Assembly: GCA_034509735.1 (NCBI GenBank)
Contig: JACGWO010000001.1
Coordinates: 10,308,854-10,372,853, forward strand
Origin: Sesamum alatum
Taxonomy: Eukaryota > Streptophyta > Magnoliopsida > Lamiales > Pedaliaceae
Reading direction: 5' to 3'
DNA length: 64,000 nt
The notes beneath the pieces are model-generated. The model was not told the origin of the DNA and did not search any database. It was given only the letters and a program-made list of their open reading frames with translations. The first letter of the stretch is position 1, and the number at the start of each line of letters is the position of its first letter. The translations under genes and the position numbers were made by a program. This document shows positions 23,298-34,022 of this stretch, in pieces.

Positions 23298-24458
23298 TGT
23301 TGTAATTGATATTTCAATGTTAATTTGTAACAACATATGGGTTCAATTACATGTGAATCCATAGATTAAATGGTGAGAGAAATAGAGGGATTACACTTGT
23401 CCCACATATGAATATGATGGGAAAATGTGGAGCTTTGATAAGGATATAAGGTGTATGTGGGAGTAAGTATTTTACACTCAAAGTTGTCCCACATTGAAAG
23501 TTTAAGGATAACTTAAACTCCTTATATTAAGTTCAATGTTCAATTTGTGTTTGAAGTGTTATGGAGACTAGAATGAACATGGGGTTGTCCCACACACGTG
23601 TTGCCGCTCGCCTGGCCTGACTCAGGCTCCGGCAGTTAGGGTGAATGTCTCAATATCTATTTTTTTTGCAGCAAAAATCATTTGAATTTTATCTAGTTTT
23701 TAAAACTGAAAACTGCTTTCAATTTTTTCTTTTTTTGTCAAACATTTCTAAAATTCAGATTTAAACCTCTGTTTACCTCTCTTTAATTCATGTTTAAATT
23801 CTAATTTTTGCAGCCTGATAAAATCAAAGGAATCTGATGTCTTGTCCTTCAATTTTCTGCTCGTTTTTTGACCAAAAATTCATGATTTTTTAATGTGTTT
23901 TAAGATCAGGTTTAAGGCCGATTGTTCAGCCTTAAATGAGAATAAATGCTGCAGAATTATGGTGCACTTTGATGGCCTATATAAGGATGTCAAAGTATAA
24001 CACTACTCACTAATTTCTCTCTCATTTTGCTCTCTTCTCTCTCGGTTGTTTCTCTAAAAATCCGAGGGTGTTTGCCCTGCAAATTTCGAGCTTTTGTAGC
24101 TGCCGAGTGTTGTTTCCAGGTGTTCCACAGTGAAGTGCATAAAGTAAGAACTAAAACTGTCTTATCCTGTAAGAAGTTGCATAGTACCCGTGTGCACATT
24201 CGAAACGGGACGTATAATTTCTTCAAGGCAAGCAGATTATATTTGTGATTCGGTTTGGTGAAATTATTGGACCGAGAATTGTTACGATACAATCCTCATT
24301 GTAAGTTTTATTTTATCGTTAAAATAACATTTCTAACTGTTTATTTATAAATTGGTTCTAATGTGTTCTCTTGTGTTTTGGTTTCAAAACTGCTTATAAA
24401 ATCTTATTGATTTTTCAAAACGATACCACGATTGTCTATTTGACAACTTTTTCCAACA
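23298..24458 (+). mobile_element. Solo LTR inserted in the MITE (1161 bp)
   Basis: It starts TGTTGTAATTGATATTTC and ends CTTTTTCCAACA; the terminal TGTTG and CAACA are inverted copies. The 5-base target duplication CAAAC is perfect (23293-23297 and 24459-24463). Inside, GGCCTATATAAGGATG (about 23972-23987) is a good TATA box, followed about 30 bases later by CACTACTCACTAATTTCTCTC, the probable transcript start, so the element reads on the plus strand. The 73-codon open frame starting near 24027 lies in the presumed R/U5 and is not a gene. No internal region remains. Confidence 0.88.
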
Positions 24459-24515
24459 CAAACTACGATAGTTTTTTGAAAAATTGCACATACACACCCA
24501 AAGAACGTCAACATC

Positions 24516-25197
24516 TGTAGGGTATAAATTGGATGGATGATGCGGAAAATTGTATATGATGAAGTCGGAACAAGAATTACACTTTTTATCTTTAAGACAA
24601 TTATTGCCTCACACTGGTGCTCACAGAATCGACAATTTATCCCCCAAGATACAACGATTTATTATTTTAGAGTAGCAGCATTACAAATTTAAAAAAACGA
24701 CGAACCAAATAATATTGTGAAACTCTTTTGCTAAACTCTACTTGCATAATGTTTTTATGCTTATGAATGTTGTGAAATGTGTTGAATTTAATCGTCAATG
24801 AATGAAATGAAATGAAACGGGAGGGCCTATTTATAGGAGTTGGAAAGCTATCATCGTATGGACATGTTCAATCAGAAAAGATAACTTTGAAAGGTTATGT
24901 CCTTTCATTTGAATGGATGCATCATCACACCTAAAGGACATACCATTTCACTTAAATGGACGCATCGATTCACCAAAAGGATTTCATCCAATGGACACAT
25001 TCTTTCAACCAAAAGACACTCCTATTCGGTTGATTTAGACACTGTTGGATGATAATTGGACGTCATCAACCATCATCCACTTATCACAAGTTGTCACAAG
25101 TTTGTTATGCGTCTCACATCGTAACCAATCACTTAGCACGATTTAATCCGATAGACATAAATTTATTCTTTTATTTATCATTCACCATTTTCCAACA
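24516..25197 (-). mobile_element. Second solo LTR inserted in the same MITE, opposite strand (682 bp)
   Basis: On the plus strand it starts TGTAGGGTATAAATTGG and ends CCATTTTCCAACA, so on the minus strand it runs TGTTGG...CTACA. The 5-base target duplication ACATC is perfect (24511-24515 and 25198-25202). On the minus strand CTCCTATAAATAGGCCC (about 24824-24840) is a TATA box followed by CATTTCATTTCATTCATTG, which fixes the orientation. The internal sequence differs from the LTR next to it, so the two belong to different families. Confidence 0.85.
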
Positions 25198-25315
25198 ACA
25201 TCATTACACAAACTACTCATATTTTTTACTGTCACGAGTGATTTCTGTAATTATAAAAAAAAGGACAATTTTTATAAATAAATCTACAATTAATGAGTGA
25301 AAATATAATTATCCC

Positions 25316-25402
25316 AAAATACTAAATAGACATAACTGCTTTGTTTGGCTTCATTATCTACTCGTTTTTTAGACTGTGAGAAAACAAAACCAAACATAAC
25401 CA
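25316..25402. other. Short spacer between elements
   Basis: It contains GAAAACAAAACCAAAC, a word that recurs at about 25887-25902, inside the next fold-back element. Confidence 0.3.
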
Positions 25403-26315
25403 TTGTGTTTGGTTTTATTTTTTTGAATGTTTTATTTTGTTTTGTGGAGATAGAGAGAGAAAAATAAAGATAAATAAGTGTGTGTTAGAGATAGGTGTAT
25501 GTTTGGATTTGTTTTTGGAGTTAATTTTAAATAGTGTAAAAAATGTATTGTGTTGTATATTGGGAGACAAAAAACACTATTCATTGTCAAATCATGTCAC
25601 TTGTATATATTTTTATAAATGTATATAGTAATATTTGTTTATTGTATGTATTGTGTTGTATATTGGGAGACAAAAAATACTGTTTATTGTCAAATCATGT
25701 CCCTTTTATATATTTTTATAAATATATATATATATGTATATAATAATATTTATTTGTTTGTAGGTGAATTAAATTATATAATATATTATTATATTGGAGA
25801 ATGTGAAAATTATCCAAAACACCCAGTAAAGGTGTTTTGGGTAATGTTAAGTTTGATTTTGTTTTCTAACCATCTCGGAGACGGATAGAAAACAAAACCA
25901 AACAGAGGGGTTACATTACTCAAAATATTTTTATTGGGTATTTTGGCTCGTTCTCCCATATACATACATCCATTTAGAAATAAATAAATAAATATTATTA
26001 TATACATATATATATTTACAAAACTATATAAAAGTGACATGATTTGATAATGAACAGTATTTTTGGTCCCCCAATATACAACATAATACATACAAAAAAA
26101 ATAAATAAAAGAGACATGATTTGACAATGAACAATATTTTTTGTCTCCCAATATACAACATAATACATATAATATATTTTTTACGCTATTTAAAGTTAAC
26201 TCCAAAAATAAATCCAAACATACACCATGTATCGAACACACTTATTTATCTTTATTTTTCTCTCTCTATATCCACAAAACACAACAAAATATTTCAAATA
26301 CAAAACCAAACACAA
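25403..26315. mobile_element. Large fold-back element with duplicated arms
   Basis: The arms of roughly 300 bp are inverted copies. TTGTGTTTGGTTTT, GAGAAAAATAAAGATAAATAAG, TTTTTGGAGTTAA and GTTGTATATTGGGAGACAAAAA on the left match the complement of the right arm. Each arm also has an inner direct duplication: TGTATTGTGTTGTATATTGGG at about 25544 and 25647, and GACATGATTTGA at about 26036 and 26112. The centre (25800-25930) has AAACACCCAGTAAAGGTGTTTT, a small palindrome. Open frames in the arms are repeats of the same sequence and not genes. A related copy is at 59374-59787. Confidence 0.75.
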
Positions 26316-26509
26316 GGAACATCTCCATGGATAACCAAAACCAAAAAAAGGGCAAAAAAATCATAATCCTTTAGGCCAAAAAAGTTCACTAGCGCCCATG
26401 TCAGAGAATCGTTGTCTTTTATTAAGAGTTAGGGAAGTTGCATTTTTTCTCTCTAGTAACCCAGGTTATGAGATTTTGATTGATGTCAACTCAATCAAAT
26501 AATTAATAA

Positions 26510-26932
26510 GGGTAAATTATGTCTGTCTCTTTTGAGATTTGACATAATTATAAATACTTCTTCATTTTTTGAAAAATTATAAATACTCTTTTGAAATTTG
26601 TAATTTTTAACCAATGATTTGAAATTGACTATTTTGCCCTTAATTTTTTTATTAAAATTATAGAGAAATCACCCGAGTCAAATTACATTATTCATCCTTT
26701 ATGTAAAAAACTTAAGATACCTCTACTTACGCATTATAGTCTAAAAAAATTTAAAATTTAAATAAAAAATAATTCAATGCATAAGGGCATTTTGGTCAGT
26801 TTATCTATAAAAATGGATAGAATGTGTTATTTGTTAAATGGTTACAAACCTCAGGGGTATTTGTAATTTCTCAAACAACGAGGGGTACTTATAATTATGC
26901 CAAATTTCAAAGAAGGTAGATGTCATTTACCC
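26510..26932. mobile_element. MITE, GGGTAAATT family, with perfect 9-bp target duplication
   Basis: The ends are GGGTAAATTATGTCTGTCTC on the left and GGGTAAATGACATCTACCTT on the right read on the other strand, with terminal inverted repeats of about 85 bp. The direct repeat AATTAATAA flanks it (26501-26509 and 26933-26941). A 9-bp duplication points to the Mutator superfamily. It is homologous to 19249-19670 throughout. No coding capacity is present. Confidence 0.88.
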
Positions 26933-26941
26933 AATTAATAA

Positions 26942-29900
26942 TTTTTTTTTATTTTTTTCAAATGGAATTTGTTGTATTTAACCCCGTAAATAATTAATAC
27001 ACTGACCGTTATAATTAAGTTTTGTTACTACAGCTCTGGAACACATTGAGCCGTTGATGTGCTTCCCGACAATATCATCAGCCATCCAGGAAACATTAGA
27101 CAAGAGAATTAGACAAAGTGTCAGCATCTACACATTATATGCAAGGGGTTCCATGTGACATGCCCAAACAAGGAATCTACATATCACCTCTAAAAAAAAA
27201 TAAGAACATCATGCGAGAAATTGCACTCTAGCCCCCTCCTCATCCCCAACTTTTATCTTTTTCTCATTGGTCCGTCTAGATTTCACGTCTGATTATTACT
27301 TACTTGCCGAGGTCACGACGAAACTAAAATCTTATGACCATAAGAGACTGATTGATCTCACAGTCTTAATTCAATAACTGTGTTTGTTTGCTGTATATTT
27401 GTATAGTGGTCGTTTATCTGCTTTAATAAAAATTATTTGATAGTTGATACATGGATTTTGGTAGTTGTTAGTGTTTCATATATTTTTTTTTTTATTTAAT
27501 TTAGGGGCTGTAAATTTGAAACGGGGAAATAATCTATAAGTAGAGGGACCAAACAGCAAGGAAAGGAAAATGAAGAAGGGCAGTTTGGACATTTCACAAA
27601 CCTGACACGCAAGACATAACGTAAGTAAGTCTAGATATGGAAATGGGAGGCAGCGGCAGCCTAGGTATGACCTTGTGGACGTGAATGCCATCTTAGAATT
27701 CAGTTGAGAGGGAAATTAGGGTTTTTCCTCCTTTTATTTTTATTAATTAGCCGTCGCGACAAATTGTGTATATAATAAATAATTTTTTATATTTTATAGT
27801 ATATTATAAATAAAAATAAAATATATAAATTATAAATTAATTTTTTTAAAAAATAAATTTAAAATATTATCGACACAATAAAAGAATTAGTGCAATAGTA
27901 TTAAAAAGGCATAAAGTCAATTATAAAAGAAAAATTACAATTAATAAATTATATAATAAAGAATATAATTATTATATTTAAAATTAATGCGACACTATCA
28001 CTAATTATTATTTATGAATGCTCACGATTTTTTTTTATATTAATATAGATAAAATAGAAAAGTAGTAGTATATTTGCAATTGAGTTCCTCCTCCCTTGCA
28101 TTTTTTCACCTTGACTTGAACTTACTATGTTATTACGTGTTCTGTGCGCGTTTTAAATATACAGAGGGCCCCCGTTTCCTAAGCATTGATAATGAATTTT
28201 TTTTTGGAGGTCCAAAAAAAAAAAAAAGTAGTAATAATTTATTTTATTTATTTATTTTATTTTATTTGTTAAATAAGAGATTCTCTCTCGGGGATAAGGT
28301 TAGCTGAGGCAGGTGACTCTTCCAACGCCGCTTTCATTCTCCGCTACTGTCGATTGACTCTTCGTTTTATCGCGATATATTTCATCTAAAACTGCAAATT
28401 CAACTTTATTGTAGACATTTTTTATTTATTTATATGTATATCGTATTTATGTATTTTTATTCTACTATTAATTATTATATAAATAATAATAAAATAATAA
28501 CGGTGTAAGATTTATTTCTAGACCTATAAAATATGAAGCAAAAAATAAAATATGGGATTGAGTTGTAAATTTATTAGGAGCAATTAAAGCAAGTAAATGA
28601 GATTTGAAAAGTAGATAAGAATTAATTAATTAGTAGGTAAGTAATAATAAAAATGATTAGAAGATCGAATGAAATAAATTAGAGAAGAAACTAGGTGCAT
28701 TTATCTCATAATAAGTGTGGGGATATTGGAGGGTGAACACTTAGTAAGTAAAATGATTACAATGATGCAAAATAATTAAAAATTCAAGAGAATTGAATTT
28801 CACAATTATAGTTTCATTCTATATTTGACTGAATTATATTTTGGTAACAATTAAAAATCATAAAAGAATTGAATTTTATTCTTCTCTGTATTTTTTTTTA
28901 ATTCACAATAAAAAAATCATTCATGTCAATAATTTATAAGTTGAAAGTACTAAAACCATGTCATAATTTCTCGATTATTATTTTTCATATGTGTAGTATA
29001 TATATATACATATATATATATTTTGCACCATGTGATGAAAGTTTTGCATCACAATTTCATTTATAATTTTGTGAAACAAAAAATGCAGGTAAGGGTAGAG
29101 AAAACCAAAATCATTTGACACCAATCCATGATACCATATCCTAATATGCAAATAGTCTCAATGATGAAGGGTAAAAGAGGAAAAGAGTAGAACGCCACCT
29201 GTCCGTGGGATCCAAGATTAGGAAGTCAAAATTGGACTGATAAACGCTGACTTGAAATCAGGTCCGTGGGTTGAATCCGAATTGAATTACGAGAAACTTC
29301 CTTGCTCTTTCCTCTCTTTGTAAGCTTGCGCTACAATCCCCCGTTCAAACTCTCACGCTCAATTCAAAAGAGAAATAATACCACGATAAGTTTATATTTC
29401 ATTTTATTTTCTCATAAATTGTAAAATCCGCTTATAACAGATTAAAATAAAAATCTACACTGTTTTCAGAAAATAAACTATTCTGAATGAATTTAATGTA
29501 ATCACTGAGAACCAGCAAAATATAATCATATATATATATATATATATTTATGAATAATCTATTAAATACTATCGAATTATGATTTTTTTCCTTTATATGT
29601 CTATATTATGAAAGCATATTTAGAATTTTATGGCTCGAATCCTATGTGATGTCGCCAAGAAGCGAGATCGACTGAATTTATAATATGGGCGCAGTTTAGC
29701 ACGTTTGCACTGGAGTTGTCACAAACCAAAAAGTAATCCCCTCTACAAATGAAGGCATATTTATACTAACGAAAAAGAGTGCACTAATTAAGGGAGGCAG
29801 GGGGTAAAGTAGTACTTTACCCTTTACCTACACCTGTTACATGGCTAGGATTCACATGTCGAGGTTATGACTGTAATTTAACACGCTTTATGGATTTGGC

Positions 29901-30052
29901 AGGTGTTGACTTTTGTCTTCCTTGTGAGGACTGTCCTATTTCCTTATCTTGGAATGGTAAGTTTCCTCCATCACTATGTATACACTTGAATTTTTTTGTT
30001 GCACTTAATGTTATATACTAAAATATTATTTATTTTTATTATAGATTTTGTG
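26942..30052. other. Long AT-rich spacer
   Basis: No gene is supported. It contains an extremely AT-rich stretch at 27740-28070, TA repeats at about 28998-29020 and 29524-29546, and an LTR-like fragment at about 29630-29960. On the minus strand this last fragment has a TATA-like GTATAAATATGCC, but no TG...CA ends or target repeats could be set. Confidence 0.4.
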
Positions 30053-30850
30053 CATTACATGGACCTCCCCTGCTGTTATGAAATATACAAGTTCTTCCCT
30101 CCTACTATAAAAATTAAAAATTATCCTCTTTGGGTAATATGTAGTTGTCAAATCTAACACTAAGTGCTTAAACGATCATTTTGTACTTATGTATAAAACT
30201 AAAAATAATTCAACAAAATGAAAAATAGAAGTGTTTTTTTTTATTTATTTGAAATGAAAAGAAGGAATTTTTTTTTTAATAATTTAAAAACATACTTATG
30301 TCTTCATTCTTCTAGGAATTGTAACGTATAGAATTTTATGGAATTAAAATACACGAAAATTGACTTGTTTAATTTTTATTTGGCATAACAAAATTGGCTA
30401 AATTATTAAAATTTGCTTCAATACTTTTAACATTTGAATAATATAAACTTCATTTTATTACTTTCTATAAAGTAATATAATTTCAAAAAAATTTGCATGC
30501 TTTGATGGTTGCTAGAAATAAAAATATATGTAACAACCTATGCTTATGCAATATGCGATTAAAACAATATTATAAAAGAATATACTAAAAGTTGCAAGTC
30601 TACACCCTTTTAAACTTTAAAAATAACAAATTATCTCTTATGGGTATTTAAGTAATAGAAAATATAATTATTCATGTTGAGGGTATTACAGAAAGTTTAG
30701 GCCAATTTTTTTCATGACATCCGTTAAGTTGACTAATGGAAGAGGTAATTTGTAAGTTGGATATATTTCAAATGAAAATTTATGTAATTTTCATAGTAAA
30801 AAGAAAAAATTCGTACATTCTCATAATAGTAGGAGAGGTCAGTATAATTA
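30053..30850. mobile_element. Inverted-repeat element, about 0.8 kb
   Basis: The left end CATTACATGGACCTCCCCTG, TGTTATGAAATATACAAGTTC and CCTACTATAAAAATT pairs with the complement of the right end GAATGT or GTACATTCTCATAATAGTAGG and AGGAGAGGTCAGTATAATT. The body is AT-rich and non-coding. No target repeat was identified, so limits are approximate. Confidence 0.6.
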
Positions 30851-31365
30851 ACTCATAAAATAATAGCGGTAAAAATGAGTTATGATTTTAATTTTACAGA
30901 GAAATAATAATAAAAAAAAAAAAGGAACATTCCTTTTAGAGCATAGAGAAAATGGAGAAAATTGGTAGGATCATATGAGGTGGGTGTGAGCTGTGGTGCA
31001 ATGCAAGGATGGAATTGGAAGGAAGGGTGGGCGTGGGCGAGAAAGAAAGCCCGTGTTCATTAGCGTGGTTGGGTAAGCCGGATATTCTGGCCACGCGGCA
31101 ACCCGAAGCCGATTAAACCTCCGTGAAAAAATCTCACGCCCACCAAATTAAAAGAAACCAGGATTTAATTTTTACAAATCCTTTATTTTCTCATCACCTC
31201 AAAAACACAAATTTAGTTTTAGTTTCTTAAATTTTAATTTAATTTTAAGAGGAAATAAAAAAATAAAATAAAAAAAAATTATCGTCAATATGGAAAAAAA
31301 GGAGATGGTGTTTAAATTAGGTCCAAGAATGGGGCCCCTATCCTATCCAGCCTCCGGCTTTCCCC
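30851..31365. other. Upstream region of arginine decarboxylase
   Basis: The segment 31000-31135 is relatively GC-rich (CACGCGGCAACCCG, CGTGGGCGAG) and then AT-rich up to the TATA box. No precise factor sites can be assigned. Confidence 0.35.
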
Positions 31366-31371
31366 TATAAA
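31366..31371 (+). promoter_or_regulatory. TATA box of the arginine decarboxylase gene
   Basis: TATAAA sits in CCCCTATAAAATGCC about 500 bases before the start codon. It predicts transcription from about 31396-31402, giving a leader near 475 bases if unspliced. Confidence 0.6.
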
Positions 31372-31530
31372 ATGCCGCTTCGACGCTCATGCAATTCTCG
31401 CTCACTTTCCATCCTCACCTTCATCTTCACCTTGTATCTGCAAACCCTAGTTCTCTCCCCTTCTCTCTTCTCTACCTCGCCCCGTTTAGGTTTGCAATTC
31501 TGTCTCTCGATTTCTTTCTTTGAAATCTGC

Positions 31531-31569
31531 ATGGTGGGATTCTTCTTCGGGATTTCGAGTTGTTTCTGA
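31531..31569 (+). other. Upstream ORF (12 codons) in the arginine decarboxylase leader
   Basis: ATG at 31531 opens MVGFFFGISSCF and stops at TGA 31567-31569, inside the presumed leader. Plant polyamine genes are known to be regulated through leader ORFs, but conservation of this peptide is unknown to me. If part of the leader is an intron it might be removed. Confidence 0.3.
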
Positions 31570-31874
31570 TTCATTTTCTGGGCATCAGTTTTCCATTTGC
31601 TTTGAATATCCGCTTCTTCTGAGGGGTAGGCGTGGGGATTTCCGGGTCTTGTAGGCGTGCGAGTGGCTACCGTTTTGTTGTGACCCAGATCTCTTTTTGC
31701 TTCTTTTGAGGGGGTAGCCGGGGCTCCGGCCTCGGCGGGTTCTAAAGCCCCCACCTGCTACAACCATCGCTCTATTTCGATTTCTATAACTAATCCTCTT
31801 TTACATTTTCCATTCTTTCATTCTTTTTTCCCAAACCCATTAAAACAACAGAGAGATCGTAGATCGGGGAAGAG

Positions 31875-34022
31875 ATGCCTGCCCTCGCTTGCTGCGTAGA
31901 CGCTGCCGTTTCTCCTCCTCCTCCCTACGCTTTCGCCGGCTGGGATAGCACTCTTCCCGCACCTCCGCCAACAAACACCGCCGTGCCGGCCCCCGCGTGG
32001 TCACCCGCCCACTCCTCCTTGCTATACCGGGTGGACGGATGGGGCGCGCCTTACTTCACGGTTAACTGCAACGGCAACGTTTCTGTTCGCCCTTATGGCG
32101 TTAACACCCTGCCCCACCAAGAAATCGATCTTCTCAAGGTCGTGAAGAAGGCTTCCGACCCGAAAAACATGGGTGGCCTCGGGCTTCAGCTTCCCCTTGT
32201 TGTTCGATTCCCCGATGTGCTGAAAAACCGCCTTGAGTCTCTCCAATCTTCCTTTGATTTCGCGATTCAATCTCAAGGGTATGAGGCTCATTACCAGGGC
32301 GTTTACCCTGTGAAATGCAATCAAGATAGGTTTGTGGTTGAGGATATTGTGAAGTTTGGGTCGGGCTTCCGGTTCGGGCTGGAGGCCGGGTCCAAACCTG
32401 AGCTTCTCTTAGCAATGAGCTGCCTCTGTAATGGGAGTCCTGAGGCTCTTCTGGTGTGCAATGGATTCAAGGATGTGGAGTACATATCTCTTGCCTTGGT
32501 CGCTAGAAAGCTGCATTTGAATACTGTTATTGTGCTTGAGCAAGAGGAAGAACTGGATACTGTGATCAACGTCAGCAAGAAGCTGGGCGTCCGGCCCGTA
32601 ATTGGAGTCCGGGCGAAGCTGAGGACCAAGCATTCCGGTCATTTTGGTTCTACCTCTGGCGAGAAAGGAAAATTTGGTCTGACAACAACGCAGATTCTCC
32701 GCGTTGTTAAGAAACTACAGCAGTACGAAATGCTGGATTGCCTGCAGTTGCTGCATTTCCATATTGGATCTCAGATCCCTTCTACTGCTTTACTGGCAGA
32801 TGGTGTAGGCGAAGCAGCCCAGATCTATTGTGAATTAGTCCGCCTTGGTGCTTTTATGAGAGTTATTGATATTGGCGGAGGCCTTGGAATTGATTATGAT
32901 GGCTCAAAGTCGCAAGATTCTGATGTTTCAGTTGCCTATAGTCTTCAAGAGTATGCTTCTGCTGTTGTTGAAGCAGTTCGATTGGTGTGCGATCGGAAGG
33001 GCGTGAAGCATCCAGTGATGTGCAGTGAAAGCGGGCGTGCAATTGTTTCCCACCACTCGATTCTAGTATTTGAAGCTGTTTCAACAAGTTCTCATGATTC
33101 TCCACAGGTTTCGGCTCTCGGCCTCCAGTATTTTGGGGAGCTACTGACTGATGATGCTCTTACGGACTACAGAAATCTGTCTGCAGCTGCGATTCACGGT
33201 GAGTATGATACGTGTTTGCTCTATGCAGAGCAGCTGAAACAGCGGTGTATTGAGCAGTTTAAAGAAGGGTCTTTGGGCATGGAACAGCTTGCAGCAGTTG
33301 ATGGCCTTTGCGAGTTGGTGTCGAAGGCCATTGGTGTTTCAGATCCTGTTCGCACTTACCATGTGAATCTATCAATTTTCACCTCAATTCCAGATTTATG
33401 GGGCATTGGCCAGCTGTTTCCTATTATTCCAATCCACAGGCTCGATGAAAAGCCTGGAGTTAGGGGGATTTTGTCAGACTTGACTTGCGACAGTGATGGG
33501 AAGATTGATAAGTTCATTGGGGGTGAATCGAGCTTGCCGTTGCATGAATTGGAAGGCAATGGTGGTTTGGATGGTGATTGTCCTGCATATTATCTGGGGA
33601 TGTTTTTAGGCGGGGCTTACGAGGAGGCGCTCGGAGGTGTTCACAACCTGTTTGGTGGCCCAAGTGTGGTGCGAGTGTCACAGAGCGACGGGCCTCACAG
33701 CTTTGCCGTGACACGAGCTGTGCCTGGACCATCTTGTGGGGATGTGCTCCGAGTGATGCAGCATGAGCCTGAGCTGATGTTCCAGACCCTCAAGCACCGC
33801 ATCGAGGAATTTGCTGATGATGGTGGCAGCAGTATCATGGCGCTCACCAATGGCCTTGCTTGCTCTTTCAATAATATGCCTTATTTGGCTGCCGCAGCCT
33901 CTTGCAGTTTGACTGCCGCTGCTGGTAGCAATGGTTACTACTATTGCAATGATGAGAGCTTTGCTGCTTCTGGTGATTCTGTTGGTGCTGAGGAAGAACA
34001 GTGGTCTTACTGTGTTGCTTGA
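31875..34022 (+). CDS. ADC: Arginine decarboxylase (biosynthetic, PLP-dependent), intronless
   Basis: One open frame of 715 codons, the usual length for plant ADC. The enzyme converts arginine to agmatine and CO2, the first step of the plant ADC route to putrescine. The PLP lysine is in [10 protein letters not shown] (about residues 142-151). Other fold type III motifs are [53 protein letters not shown], and near the end [20 protein letters not shown], whose Cys-Gly-Asp (SCGDVL) is the catalytic loop contributed across the dimer. The first 70 residues are Pro/Ala-rich and may help chloroplast targeting. The start at 31875 is preceded by AAGAG and gives [11 protein letters not shown], a common plant ADC start. 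Lack of introns in the coding region is normal for this gene. No frame breaks. Confidence 0.98.
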   Translation: MPALACCVDAAVSPPPPYAFAGWDSTLPAPPPTNTAVPAPAWSPAHSSLLYRVDGWGAPYFTVNCNGNVSVRPYGVNTLPHQEIDLLKVVKKASDPKNMGGLGLQLPLVVRFPDVLKNRLESLQSSFDFAIQSQGYEAHYQGVYPVKCNQDRFVVEDIVKFGSGFRFGLEAGSKPELLLAMSCLCNGSPEALLVCNGFKDVEYISLALVARKLHLNTVIVLEQEEELDTVINVSKKLGVRPVIGVRAKLRTKHSGHFGSTSGEKGKFGLTTTQILRVVKKLQQYEMLDCLQLLHFHIGSQIPSTALLADGVGEAAQIYCELVRLGAFMRVIDIGGGLGIDYDGSKSQDSDVSVAYSLQEYASAVVEAVRLVCDRKGVKHPVMCSESGRAIVSHHSILVFEAVSTSSHDSPQVSALGLQYFGELLTDDALTDYRNLSAAAIHGEYDTCLLYAEQLKQRCIEQFKEGSLGMEQLAAVDGLCELVSKAIGVSDPVRTYHVNLSIFTSIPDLWGIGQLFPIIPIHRLDEKPGVRGILSDLTCDSDGKIDKFIGGESSLPLHELEGNGGLDGDCPAYYLGMFLGGAYEEALGGVHNLFGGPSVVRVSQSDGPHSFAVTRAVPGPSCGDVLRVMQHEPELMFQTLKHRIEEFADDGGSSIMALTNGLACSFNNMPYLAAAASCSLTAAAGSNGYYYCNDESFAASGDSVGAEEEQWSYCVA

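Larger units (their letters stand above)
23173..25315. mobile_element. MITE split by two nested solo LTRs
   Basis: The outer ends are inverted: GGGATAATTATATTTACATTC on the left and, on the other strand, GGGATAATTATATTTTCACTC on the right. The flanks AGAATACT and AAAATACT are an imperfect target duplication. Removing the two LTRs and one copy of each target repeat leaves about 290 bp that aligns with the element at 18527-18795 (ACACAAAC..TACGATAGTTTTTTGAAAAATTGCACATACACAC..CAACATCATTACACAAACTA). The MITE therefore was there first. Confidence 0.8.

Noticed and set aside
24027..24292. Open frames of 73-100 codons near 24.1 kb
   Set aside because: They lie in the R/U5 part of a solo LTR and have no domain resemblance.
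25543..26160. Possible CRISPR-like spaced repeats
   Set aside because: Only two copies per arm, AT-rich and of transposon origin, in a plant genome.
25437..26241. Repeated open frames with the motif YCVVYWETKN on both strands
   Set aside because: They translate the tandem and inverted copies of the fold-back element; repetition in both arms explains the apparent motif conservation.
29630..29960. Fourth LTR, minus orientation
   Set aside because: It has a TATA-like word and LTR-like texture, but no TG...CA pair with matching 5-bp flanks was found, so it is only mentioned as a fragment.
32022..33732. Several minus- and plus-frame open frames inside arginine decarboxylase
   Set aside because: They overlap a complete, motif-rich 715-codon gene and carry no family features of their own.
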